DNA from: an uncultured Pelagibacteraceae bacterium
GTDB lineage: Bacteria; Pseudomonadota; Alphaproteobacteria; Pelagibacterales; Pelagibacteraceae
NCBI GenBank assembly: GCA_902569245.1
Contig: CACFTO010000004.1
Location: 36,128-100,127, forward strand
DNA: 64,000 nt
Direction: 5' to 3'
The notes below the pieces were generated by a model. The model worked only from the letters and a program-made list of their open reading frames with translations. It made no database searches and had not been told where the DNA came from. The translations under genes were made by a program, and so were the position numbers. Positions 54,838 through 63,042 of this stretch are shown in pieces; the stretch's first letter is position 1; the number at the start of each line of letters is the position of its first letter.

Positions 54838-55806
54838 ATGAACTATCGAATAGATAATCTTCAATATTGTAATTGGTCTAGAGATATTTTTCTCATCAAT
54901 AGGGAAGCTGGATTAAATGCAGTACACGTTACTCTAGTATATCACGAAGATTATGACGAATTCTTACAAAGAGTTAAAGAGTGGGATAGATTTTTTGAAG
55001 AAAATTCAGATTTAATTTTTTTGGGAAAAACATTCGAAGATATTACAAAAGCACAATCTGATAACAAAACAGCAATTTTTTTTGGTTTTCAAAATTGTTC
55101 CCCAATCGAGGATGATATAAACTTAATAGAGAAAGTCCATGAGCATGGTTGTAGATTTATGCAACTTACTTATAATAATCAATCTCTTCTAGCCACAGGA
55201 TGTTATGAAAAAAATGATTCTGGTGTCACAAATTTTGGAAGACAAGCAATTAAAGAGATGAATAGGGTCGGTATAGTTGTGGATATGTCTCATTCAGCAG
55301 AAAAAAGCACTTTAGATGCGATCGAAATAAGTGAAAAACCAATTGCAATTACCCATGCTAATCCTTCTTTCTGGCATCAAGCCTTAAGAAATAAATCAGA
55401 TTTCTTGTTAAAAAAACTTTCTGAAAGTGGAGGTATCTTAGGTTTATCATTATATTCTCATCATTTAAAAGATGGAACAAATTGTAAATTAGAAAACTTT
55501 TGTGAAATGGTTGCTAAAACTGCAGAAATAATGGAAGTAAAAAATATTGGTATTGGGTCAGATCTATGTTTGAACCAACCTGACAGTGTTGTTGAGTGGA
55601 TGAGAAATGGAACTTGGTCTAAAAGGACAAATTATGGAGAGGGAAGCAAAAAAAAACCTGGTTTTCCAAAACAACCTGATTGGTTTTTGGATGCTAGAGG
55701 GTTTAATAATTTAGAAAGTGGATTAAAAAAAGTTGGTTTTAATAAGCAAGAAGTAGAAGGAATTTTAGGAAATAATTGGTTTAATTTTTATAAAGGAATT
55801 AATTAA
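54838..55806 (+). CDS. M19 membrane dipeptidase-like protein with altered metal site
   Basis: 322 residues from the ATG at 54838; a TTG at 54826 is in frame but adds little. The fold of renal dipeptidase is recognisable through NFGRQAIKEMNRVGIVVDMSH, PIAITHANP and KNIGIGSDL. The two histidines of the beta-metal site are His152 and His173. However, the N-terminal His-x-Asp pair of the family is missing, and the bridging glutamate position reads GFQNC (Gln86). Either it binds one metal or it has another role. It leads an operon with two uncharacterised proteins. Confidence 0.72.
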   Translation: MNYRIDNLQYCNWSRDIFLINREAGLNAVHVTLVYHEDYDEFLQRVKEWDRFFEENSDLIFLGKTFEDITKAQSDNKTAIFFGFQNCSPIEDDINLIEKVHEHGCRFMQLTYNNQSLLATGCYEKNDSGVTNFGRQAIKEMNRVGIVVDMSHSAEKSTLDAIEISEKPIAITHANPSFWHQALRNKSDFLLKKLSESGGILGLSLYSHHLKDGTNCKLENFCEMVAKTAEIMEVKNIGIGSDLCLNQPDSVVEWMRNGTWSKRTNYGEGSKKKPGFPKQPDWFLDARGFNNLESGLKKVGFNKQEVEGILGNNWFNFYKGIN

Positions 55807-57461
55807 TGGAAATAAGATTAAGAGATCCAAAATTTTTGATGAAACTATCTAAATTGGGATCTTTTCATCAATCAAAATTATCATTTTTAAGATCTTTTTT
55901 ATCTGAATTTAAAGATTGGAAATATAGCCGGGATTTATTTCAACTAAATGACAAAGGACATGGTAGAGCAGTTTATTCATTTACAAAAAATAAAAGAACA
56001 TATTCTCTCATTTGTTTTGCTAATGAAATCAAAGATGATGAAAGATCAGATAGAGTAATAGCCACTAAGTGGGATGCTGCTTTTACCTTATTTGATGGAA
56101 TTCCATCAAAAGAAGACATAGATAGACTTAACAATAATGTTCCAAAACAAGAGGTGGGAAGACTTTCGTATAAGGAGTTAACGTTATCAAGAGCTAACAA
56201 GTCAGTCAGAGTTTTCGACCATGTGGTTGACAGTTTATCAAATGGAGAGCAACCTAATAAAGAAATTTTATCAAAGGTTGGGTATTTATATAGAACAACA
56301 GCAGTTTATGGATCAGGAAAATTTGGTTTAGCGGACAGGTTTAGAATTAAAAATAGAGAGGAAATCAGAGGACCTTTTAGATTAGAGATGATGCTAGTTT
56401 ATCTCGTTAGACAATTTACATTTGACCAGGTTAATCATATTGCAAAAAATAAAAATCCAAAACTAGCAGTAGAATTAGATCCTGCAATTAGCAGAAACTT
56501 AGGAATAGGAAATTCCACTGGTCTTGGTATGGCTCCTTTTATTGTTAATCATCCAACATTATTGAATAATTGGATACATGCAAGAGAAACTGCTTTGAAA
56601 CAAATAAGAGAAATAGAGCAAGTTTCAAAAAATGAGATTGATATTTTTTATAATTGCCTAATTAAATCTTTAAAGAATATAACCAGTTGGCACACTGATA
56701 GCGAATTTCAAAAAGAAAAAATCAAAGTTTTAATTGAAGATTTAAAGAAGTTTATAAAATTTATGAAAGAAGATTTTAAATTTAAAAATTCATATCAATT
56801 TAATCAAATTTACAAGTGGTCAGAGGAAAATTTAAATGATGAATGTATAGAATATATTGTATCTATGATGATGGAGCCATTTGATGACATAGTTAATCCA
56901 TTGATTATGCAAATGAGTTCTGATGAAGAAGAACATTTTAATATTCCCGTTGATAGAACTATTGAAGATTTAAGAAACATATTAGAAAATAAATATTCTG
57001 AGATACTTAAAATTGATTTTTTAAAGGACGAAAATAATCAAAACTTTTGGTTTATATCAAAAAATAAAGAAGAGCCTAGAATAGGAGACAGATATATTGA
57101 TGAGGGATCTGATTTAGAACAACCTTTGGCAATAGCAAGAGACATAAATAAACTTTATGAAGCTGTATTTACAAAAAAAAATAGTTCTAAAATTGGCAAA
57201 TTTTTAAAAGATAATAATCATTTAAGACACGTTGTCAGAAGGGCATTTATTGCAGAAAAGTTTCCTTATTCAGAAATCCAAGACAATACAATTGGGTCCA
57301 AACTAGTTCCAATTGATATGTTAAGATTAAAATTATCATTTTTTGGAGCTATAAAGTTTGATCCTAGATCAGATAAATGGTTACGTATTTGTATGTTCCA
57401 AGGAGCACCTTTGCCTTCAGAATTGGGAAATTTTGATGATAAATGGATTTATAAATCATAA
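55806..57461 (+). CDS. Large uncharacterised soluble protein, 551 residues
   Basis: No signal peptide or membrane segment. The protein is mixed alpha/beta and charged, with conserved-looking stretches HGRAVYSFTKNKRTYSLICFA, DRVIATKWDAAFTLFDG, YRTTAVYGSGKFGLADRF, GPFRLEMMLVYLVRQF and NTIGSKLVPIDMLRLKLSFFG. It overlaps the dipeptidase-like gene by one base and precedes the DUF3726-like gene by four bases. The start is well set by the TAATG junction. I do not recognise the family; the fixed neighbours suggest one pathway. Confidence 0.6.
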   Translation: MEIRLRDPKFLMKLSKLGSFHQSKLSFLRSFLSEFKDWKYSRDLFQLNDKGHGRAVYSFTKNKRTYSLICFANEIKDDERSDRVIATKWDAAFTLFDGIPSKEDIDRLNNNVPKQEVGRLSYKELTLSRANKSVRVFDHVVDSLSNGEQPNKEILSKVGYLYRTTAVYGSGKFGLADRFRIKNREEIRGPFRLEMMLVYLVRQFTFDQVNHIAKNKNPKLAVELDPAISRNLGIGNSTGLGMAPFIVNHPTLLNNWIHARETALKQIREIEQVSKNEIDIFYNCLIKSLKNITSWHTDSEFQKEKIKVLIEDLKKFIKFMKEDFKFKNSYQFNQIYKWSEENLNDECIEYIVSMMMEPFDDIVNPLIMQMSSDEEEHFNIPVDRTIEDLRNILENKYSEILKIDFLKDENNQNFWFISKNKEEPRIGDRYIDEGSDLEQPLAIARDINKLYEAVFTKKNSSKIGKFLKDNNHLRHVVRRAFIAEKFPYSEIQDNTIGSKLVPIDMLRLKLSFFGAIKFDPRSDKWLRICMFQGAPLPSELGNFDDKWIYKS

Positions 57462-57465
57462 ATAA

Positions 57466-58074
57466 ATGAGAAGCTTTAGTGAAATAGAAGTAACTACAAA
57501 AAAAGCATCTAAAGCTATTGGTTTTTCCTGGGGAATATCAGAGGAGGTTGGTAAAAATATTCGATTACTAGAAATGTTTGGACTACCAGGTCTTAAAAAT
57601 TTAAACCAATACTACAAAATTTATAAAATCAGTAATTTTGAAAATATAGATGAAATATCAGCCTCAAATACTCCAAAGACTTTTTATTGTCCTATATTAT
57701 CTGGTTTAAACTTTTTTGATCAATCTTTTTCAATATCTAAATTTACTGAAATTGAAATAAATAAGATTGCGTTTCCACTAATATTTTTATCGTTTGTAAG
57801 CAGAACCTCTGAAATCATTGGTAAGAGAATATTCTTAAAAATGGATGATAAAGAATTTTTATTTAATTTTAACGAGTCTATTTATTCCAACTATTTAACA
57901 GGAGATGTACTAGAAAAATCAGACAAAATTAATTTAAAATTTTTAGATAATAAAAACAGTTTTACCGAAGATGATTGGTCTGAAATTTACAATTTATCGC
58001 TAAAAACTTACGTCGATGAAAGTGATAAATCGAGGGAACGAACAGCAGGAGCTGGATTAACAGATAATGACTAA
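57466..58074 (+). CDS. DUF3726-like protein
   Basis: 202 residues, soluble. The N-terminal segment FSEIEVTTKKASKAIGFSWG, then EEVGKNIRLLEMFGLPG, resembles the DUF3726 family, and the C-terminus carries the polar SDKSRERTAGAGLTDND tail. No catalytic motif is apparent. It follows the 551-residue gene by four bases, and its stop overlaps the next small gene by 8 bases. Function unknown; the family name is from memory and should be verified. Confidence 0.55.
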   Translation: MRSFSEIEVTTKKASKAIGFSWGISEEVGKNIRLLEMFGLPGLKNLNQYYKIYKISNFENIDEISASNTPKTFYCPILSGLNFFDQSFSISKFTEIEINKIAFPLIFLSFVSRTSEIIGKRIFLKMDDKEFLFNFNESIYSNYLTGDVLEKSDKINLKFLDNKNSFTEDDWSEIYNLSLKTYVDESDKSRERTAGAGLTDND

Positions 58075-58234
58075 AGAATATGATGCAGAATTAAATAAGA
58101 ATTTAGAAGCAGATTTAAATGATATTTGTGAAGAGTGTAAAAAAGAAGATGAAAGTGTAACTCAAAATTTATTCCTTACTGGTTTTAAAATATGCAAATC
58201 TTGCAGAACATCTAAAACTGTTTTTCCTTTTTAG
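58067..58234 (+). CDS. 55-residue zinc-ribbon-like protein
   Basis: ATG at 58067, TAG at 58232-58234, 55 residues. Two CxxC pairs, DICEECKKED and FKICKSCRTS, are spaced about 20 residues apart, as in a small zinc ribbon. The ATG overlaps the end of the DUF3726-like gene, which supports real translation as the last gene of that operon. Its stop overlaps the convergent Yip1-like gene. No family is assigned; a DNA, RNA or protein-binding role is possible. Confidence 0.6.
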   Translation: MTKEYDAELNKNLEADLNDICEECKKEDESVTQNLFLTGFKICKSCRTSKTVFPF

Positions 58235-58776
58235 CTAATATTACTAATTGGAATTGAATTCATTCTATTAATTATGAATGTTATAGATAGAAAAGCTATT
58301 ATTAGAAAAGATAAAAATACTATTCCAAATGATTTCAAGTTAGATTTTAAATTCAAAATTTGTTTGGTTGATATTATGAGAGATGCAAAAATCCAAAATT
58401 GAGTAAGGAAGATAATTGGCAGAACTAAGTCAGGTGTTACTGCAAAAAACCTAATTAAACCTGGTGCATGAGCATATCCCACAGCTATTAAAATCTTTTT
58501 AAAAGGAACCTTACTCCCTTTATCTGGAAATATTTTTACTCCAATTACAAAAATAAAAATAGCCCAAACAAACCATGTTAAAAGAGCTGTCAAGCCTGAG
58601 ATGCCAATTGATGTTCTCACAATTGAATTTGCCGCTACCGCTCCAGCAACACCATCAAGTATCATTACAAGACCAGCAAAATAGATTGCAGCCTCACCAA
58701 AGTATTTGCTATCTCTGTATAAGCTTTTATCTAATTTTAAAGATTTAAAAAAAATTTCTAAAAATTGTGCGAACAT
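58231..58776 (-). CDS. Yip1-like membrane protein, unknown function
   Basis: 181 residues with about five membrane helices. Small-residue-rich helices (IYFAGLVMILDGVAGAVAA, ISGLTALLTWFVWAIFIFVIG) and the conserved GYAHAPGLIRFF segment are the hallmarks of Yip1-domain proteins in bacteria. It is the last gene downstream of the DmdA-like gene. A perfect hairpin ends 8 bases before its ATG. The function of bacterial members is unknown. Confidence 0.72.
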   Translation of the reverse strand: MFAQFLEIFFKSLKLDKSLYRDSKYFGEAAIYFAGLVMILDGVAGAVAANSIVRTSIGISGLTALLTWFVWAIFIFVIGVKIFPDKGSKVPFKKILIAVGYAHAPGLIRFFAVTPDLVLPIIFLTQFWIFASLIISTKQILNLKSNLKSFGIVFLSFLIIAFLSITFIINRMNSIPISNIS

Positions 58777-58784
58777 TTTAATTA

Positions 58785-58805
58785 GGGAGGAGCTAAACTC
58801 CTCCC
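58785..58805. repeat. Perfect 8-bp hairpin between DmdA-like and Yip1-like genes
   Basis: GGGAGGAG (58785-58792) pairs with CTCCTCCC (58798-58805) around a 5-base loop. On the minus strand it lies 9 bases after the DmdA-like stop and ends 8 bases before the Yip1-like ATG, with TAATTAAA between. There is no U-run for classical termination. The stem sequesters a GGAGG that would otherwise resemble a Shine-Dalgarno site for the Yip1-like gene. Confidence 0.7.
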
Positions 58806-58814
58806 TTCAATTGA

Positions 58815-60173
58815 TTAACCTCTTACAACTTCTCTTGTATTGGCGTTGTAAGATTCTTTAAATGGTATGTCTACTATTACTGCGTCAACAGGTTTACCTG
58901 GAGTTTCAGAATATTTTTCTGGCAAATGTACCTTGAACTTAGACCCTACTTTTCCTTTTGGAAATCCATTTGCGTTCAATGTTCCATCAAATGGTACATA
59001 ACCCATAGCAATGTTCTGTTTTTTTTCAGGATGATACCAAGGAGAAGTGATAAAACCTATAGGTTCTCCACCACCCTCATCTGAAATTAACCAAAAGTCA
59101 GGAGCATATTCCTCAATTGGTTTTCCACCTAATTCAAGACCAACTAATTGAAGTTTGTATGGTTTGTGACCTGCTTTTAAATCAGCTTTCATTTTTTCAA
59201 GAGCTTTCTTTCCAACGTAATCTGCTTTCTTGTTCCATTCTCCTTTACCAGACAATGATACTTGATAACCTAAATTACATTGAAAAGGATTATGTTGATT
59301 GTCCATGTCTTGACCCCAAGATAGAATTCCAGCTTGAATTCTTCTATGGTGTGCAGGCGCAATAACCATTAGGCTATGTTTTTTTCCTGCTTCAAGAACA
59401 GCATTCCACATATCTTCTGCGTACAACGTACATTCTCTTAAATAAATTTCATAACCAGCTTCACCAGAAAACCCTGATTGAGATATCACGCAACTTCTCC
59501 CACCAATTTTTGCTTCAGCTAAACCGTAGAATGGCATATTGTCAAAATCAACTTGATCTCCGCATAAATCTTTCATTAATGCTTTAGATTTTGGCCCTTG
59601 TATCTGAACTGGACTTACATCTATCTCATCAATTTCTACGTTAAATCTCTCATCAGCATTTACACCTTGTAAATAAAGACCTATATCACTATCAGATAAG
59701 CTAAACCAAAACTCATCTTTAGATATTCTTAAGAGAATAGGATCATTTAATACTCCACCATAAGCATTACAAAGAATTACATATCTTGCTCTCATTGGAG
59801 AAATTTTTGTAGCATCTCTTGTTATTACATAGTCAACAAATTTTTCTGCATCTGGACCCTTCACTCTAATTTGTCTTTCTACAGCAACGTTCCACATTGT
59901 TACATGATTTACTATTGCATCATACTCTACCATTGCACCGCCATCCTCAGGTTTTACATATCCTCTTGGATGATAAATACGATTATATACAGTTGCTCTC
60001 CAACAACCTTCTTTCATTGATAAATGCCAGTAGGGTGATTTTCTTACACGTGTTGAAATTAACATTTCAACTTTTGTTGGTCCGCTTTGTCTTAAATTAT
60101 AAGGCACTTTTCTATCAGATTGATCTACTGACGTTACGTGTCTTAATTTACTATAGTCAAATTCATTAGACAT
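58815..60173 (-). CDS. DmdA-like folate-dependent demethylase (GcvT family), substrate uncertain
   Basis: 452 residues of GcvT fold. Segments RATVYNRIYHPRGY, WNVAVERQIRVKGPDA, GGVLNDPILLRISKDEFW, FSLSDSDIGLYLQG and VQIQGPKSK closely recall DMSP demethylase DmdA, which moves a methyl group to THF. It is about 80 residues longer than the SAR11 DmdA I know of, with extra N-terminal (about 45) and C-terminal parts. The adjacent MetF-like gene (8-base overlap) could oxidise 5-methyl-THF, and the ProXW-type uptake genes upstream suggest an imported betaine-like methyl donor. DMSP, glycine betaine or another onium compound remain possible. Confidence 0.7.
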   Translation of the reverse strand: MSNEFDYSKLRHVTSVDQSDRKVPYNLRQSGPTKVEMLISTRVRKSPYWHLSMKEGCWRATVYNRIYHPRGYVKPEDGGAMVEYDAIVNHVTMWNVAVERQIRVKGPDAEKFVDYVITRDATKISPMRARYVILCNAYGGVLNDPILLRISKDEFWFSLSDSDIGLYLQGVNADERFNVEIDEIDVSPVQIQGPKSKALMKDLCGDQVDFDNMPFYGLAEAKIGGRSCVISQSGFSGEAGYEIYLRECTLYAEDMWNAVLEAGKKHSLMVIAPAHHRRIQAGILSWGQDMDNQHNPFQCNLGYQVSLSGKGEWNKKADYVGKKALEKMKADLKAGHKPYKLQLVGLELGGKPIEEYAPDFWLISDEGGGEPIGFITSPWYHPEKKQNIAMGYVPFDGTLNANGFPKGKVGSKFKVHLPEKYSETPGKPVDAVIVDIPFKESYNANTREVVRG

Positions 60174-60894
60174 AGTTATTCTCCTTCAACCACTTGTTTG
60201 TTTCCTTCAAGCCGCCGAATGTATAAATGTGAAAATAATCAGTATGCGATTTAACTTTCCCAATTAGATCATTAGGGTCTTTAGGTTTCAATAAATCTAA
60301 TGCCTTACTAAAATTAGATTTAAGAAAATTAATGGAATTTTTTGCACCAACAATATTTGCAAACTTTATTAAGCTCGAAATTTTCATGGGCCCAGTTATT
60401 CCAACATGAACTGGTATCGTTTGCTTAGAAATGAAATCAACAATAGGCTGAGAATCTAATAACCATTGGGTTACTATATAGTCAGCATAAGGCTTTTTAT
60501 CTATCATTGCTTTTTCTAATTCTGAATCGGATATATCAGGACTACCCTCTGGATGTCCAGCAATTCCAATCTTAATTCCATCAAATAATCCTGTCTCTAA
60601 TATTTGATATGAGCTGTCAAATTTTCCAACTGGGTCTCTACTTCCACCTATAGCCAATATCTGTTTCACACCTAAATCTTTACATCTCGAGATGTAGTCT
60701 TTAAGTTCTTCTTCATTATTTATTGATCTAGCTGGGAAGTGGGGTACTGGATTAAATCCTTTCTTAACCAAGTCACCAGATTTATCCGCAGTTTCTTTAT
60801 AATCTCCTCCAGGTAGCATAGTCACATAAACATCTTTAACTTCAGGTAAAGTATCAAGATCTGTGTGAGGTCCAATTTCTAATGAAAAATTCAT
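60166..60894 (-). CDS. Methylenetetrahydrofolate reductase-like protein, short
   Basis: 242 residues, shorter than the usual 280-300 of MetF. The MTHFR barrel is indicated by VTMLPGGDYKETAD, NPVPHFPARSI, ILAIGGSRDPVGKF, KIGIAGHPEGSPD, ADYIVTQWLLDSQ and PVHVGITGPM, close to the GG-D, HPEG-type and QWLFD motifs of the family. It probably oxidises 5-methyl-THF made by the DmdA-like enzyme, or has lost the reductase activity; the flavin residues cannot all be confirmed by eye. It overlaps the DmdA-like gene by 8 bases. Confidence 0.72.
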   Translation of the reverse strand: MNFSLEIGPHTDLDTLPEVKDVYVTMLPGGDYKETADKSGDLVKKGFNPVPHFPARSINNEEELKDYISRCKDLGVKQILAIGGSRDPVGKFDSSYQILETGLFDGIKIGIAGHPEGSPDISDSELEKAMIDKKPYADYIVTQWLLDSQPIVDFISKQTIPVHVGITGPMKISSLIKFANIVGAKNSINFLKSNFSKALDLLKPKDPNDLIGKVKSHTDYFHIYTFGGLKETNKWLKENNYV

Positions 60895-60956
60895 TTTTGA
60901 ATAATTATTTATTTTAAAATGTCTGTCTAGAAAAATCGTAAGCTAAAATGTCAGAG

Positions 60957-61841
60957 CTATTTTTTTTGGCCTCTGTGCTTTTGAATTCTCTCACCATACT
61001 TCTGAGTTACCCTATCAAAGATAATTGCTAAAGCAACTATGGCTAGCCCATTCATCATTCCAAGCGCTAAATACTGATTTGAAATTGCTTGTAAAATAGG
61101 TACTCCAAGACCTTTTACCCCAATCATAGATGCAATAACTACCATAGCTAAAGCCATCATTATAGTTTGGTTAATACCTGCAAAAATAGTTGGTAGAGAA
61201 AGAGGTATTTGAACTGATTTTAACTTCTGCATAGGTGTTGCACCAAATGCTTCACTTGCCTCAAGTGTTTCTTTATCTACTTCCCTAATACCAAGATTTG
61301 TTAGCCTGACTACTGGAGGTAAAGCATATATGCATACTGCTAGAAGACCAGGGACTTTTCCAATACCCAAAAGCATAATTATTGGAATTAGATATACAAA
61401 ACTCGGAATCGTTTGCATCATGTCCAATACGGGTAGAATCGTTTTTTCTGCTCTACTTGATTTTGACATTAATACTCCAATAGGTATTCCAACAACAATA
61501 CAGACAAGTGTAGAAACAGAAATTATAGCAACAGTTGCCATACAATTTTTCCACATCCCAAAATAACCTATAATTAGAAAACAAATTACAGTTCCTATAA
61601 CCAGCTTAATACTTCTTGAACCAATCCAAGCCAACAGAGCAAATGCTCCTATTACTAAAGGCCAAGGACTATTTACTAATAACTTTTCTAACCAAATTAA
61701 AAAATATAGTAGTGGATCAAAAAAACTTTCTATTCCATCTCCATAAGCTCTTGAAAACTCTTTAAAACTTAAATCAATACCCTTTTTCAGCTCCCTAAGA
61801 GCTGTTCTATCCATTACAGGTATCGAATTTAAGAAATCCAT
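60957..61841 (-). CDS. proW: Betaine-type ABC transporter permease (ProW class)
   Basis: 294 residues with about six membrane helices. The permease domain covers about residues 95-285, including MSKSSRAEKTILPVLDMMQT, the substrate-channel SFVYLIPIIMLLGIG and the EAA loop DKETLEASEAFGATPMQKLKS. It belongs to the ProW/OpuAB class for glycine betaine, proline betaine or choline-like solutes. It follows the binding-protein gene with a hairpin between them. No ProV ATPase is adjacent; the nearest one in the window is tmoV. Confidence 0.85.
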   Translation of the reverse strand: MDFLNSIPVMDRTALRELKKGIDLSFKEFSRAYGDGIESFFDPLLYFLIWLEKLLVNSPWPLVIGAFALLAWIGSRSIKLVIGTVICFLIIGYFGMWKNCMATVAIISVSTLVCIVVGIPIGVLMSKSSRAEKTILPVLDMMQTIPSFVYLIPIIMLLGIGKVPGLLAVCIYALPPVVRLTNLGIREVDKETLEASEAFGATPMQKLKSVQIPLSLPTIFAGINQTIMMALAMVVIASMIGVKGLGVPILQAISNQYLALGMMNGLAIVALAIIFDRVTQKYGERIQKHRGQKK

Positions 61842-61849
61842 TTTTTTAA

Positions 61850-61874
61850 CTGAACCCGTTATAAACGGGTTCAG
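61850..61874. repeat. Perfect 11-bp hairpin between ProX-like and ProW-like genes
   Basis: CTGAACCCGTT (61850-61860) pairs with AACGGGTTCAG (61864-61874) around a 3-base loop. On the minus strand it starts 15 bases after the binding-protein stop and ends 8 bases before the permease ATG, with TTAAAAAA between. It is not followed by a U-run in the gene direction. The likely effects are 3'-end protection of the abundant binding-protein mRNA or partial termination. Confidence 0.75.
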
Positions 61875-61889
61875 TAATATTTACACTAA

Positions 61890-62900
61890 TTATAGTGCTT
61901 TTTTGATTTTTTCAGCAGCTGAACTTGTTACCCACTTAGTCCAAACGTCTTCTTGTGTTTTTAAGAATTCAATAGCTGCATCTGCACCTTCAGCTTGGTT
62001 TTCACCCATCCAAACTAACATTCCATTCATAACTGGGCCAGGGTATGTTCTTTTCTTAAGATAATCCATACCTTCTTTTCCAGCAGTTTTTTTGTAATTA
62101 TCAGTTGCAACACTATAAACTTCAGATTTAACCCATGAAGATTTTAAAGGATTAGCACACTCTTGTTCTGGTTTAGATAAACAGTTATCCCAGTTATCTT
62201 TACCAGCATACTCACCCATATCCACAGCTATCATTCCGTATTTTCCAATTATAGCAGTTGGTGACCAATAGTAACCAAACCAATTTTCTCCTCTTTCTGC
62301 AGCTTTAGCAATTGAACCATCAAGACCTGCAGCTGATCCAGTTTCTACTATAGCCCAACCTTTTTCTTCCATTCCCCATGCTCTAAAATGGTTTCTGTTA
62401 CTTAATTCACAGTTCCATCCTGGAGGACATATATGAAACCCACCTTTTGATGGATCTTCTGGGTGTGGAAATAAATCAGGTCTCTCTAATATTGCATCGG
62501 CAGTTGTAAGTTCTGGATGCTTCTCTAAAGTTGCTGGCAATACCCACCAACCTTCACCTAAACCTGTAATTGGTGCCTTATTAATTGAGTGAAGTCTTCC
62601 TTCAGCTACAGCAGCTTCTAATTCAACTTTTGCAGCATTTGCCCAAAATTCTGGAGCTATATCTGGTTCACCTTTTTCTTGCATAGATGCAAAAGTTGGC
62701 TGAGTTGCACCTGGCACCAATTCCACATTACATCCATAACCTTCTTCTAATATGATTTTGTCAACTTCAGCCATTAAATTTGCAGAAGCCCAGTTCATAT
62801 TAGCAATACTAATGTCCCCACATTTTGCATTAGCAACATTACCGAAAGATGTAACGCCTAAAACAAATAATGCAGAAAGTAAGATTCTTTTTAATTTCAT
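61890..62900 (-). CDS. proX: Betaine-type ABC transporter substrate-binding protein (ProX/OpuAC class)
   Basis: 336 residues with a Sec signal peptide (cleavage near VANA-KCG, residue 26). Pocket tryptophans occur in NMNWASANL, APEFWANAA, GEGWWVLP and NWFGYYWSPT, the usual aromatic box for quaternary ammonium or sulfonium ligands. Four cysteines (GYGCNV, HICPPGWNCEL, DNCLSK) may form disulfides. It heads the minus-strand operon with ProW, MetF-like and DmdA-like genes, so its ligand may be their methyl donor. The 142 bases upstream contain the divergent promoter shared with the methyltransferase. Confidence 0.85.
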   Translation of the reverse strand: MKLKRILLSALFVLGVTSFGNVANAKCGDISIANMNWASANLMAEVDKIILEEGYGCNVELVPGATQPTFASMQEKGEPDIAPEFWANAAKVELEAAVAEGRLHSINKAPITGLGEGWWVLPATLEKHPELTTADAILERPDLFPHPEDPSKGGFHICPPGWNCELSNRNHFRAWGMEEKGWAIVETGSAAGLDGSIAKAAERGENWFGYYWSPTAIIGKYGMIAVDMGEYAGKDNWDNCLSKPEQECANPLKSSWVKSEVYSVATDNYKKTAGKEGMDYLKKRTYPGPVMNGMLVWMGENQAEGADAAIEFLKTQEDVWTKWVTSSAAEKIKKAL

Positions 62901-63042
62901 TATTATCTCCTAATTAATTAATTATAATTCATCAGAACATATAGATAGATAAATTGCAAACAAGTTTCAACTTGGAGTTGTGTGAAAATTGTCTTTATAC
63001 CCTGCATATTTATAAATAAATTATTAAAAAATATTAAACCCT

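Noticed and set aside
61850..61874. Intrinsic terminator for the proX transcript
   Set aside because: The stem is strong but the following minus-strand bases are TTAAAAAA, not a U-run, so I list it as a hairpin instead.
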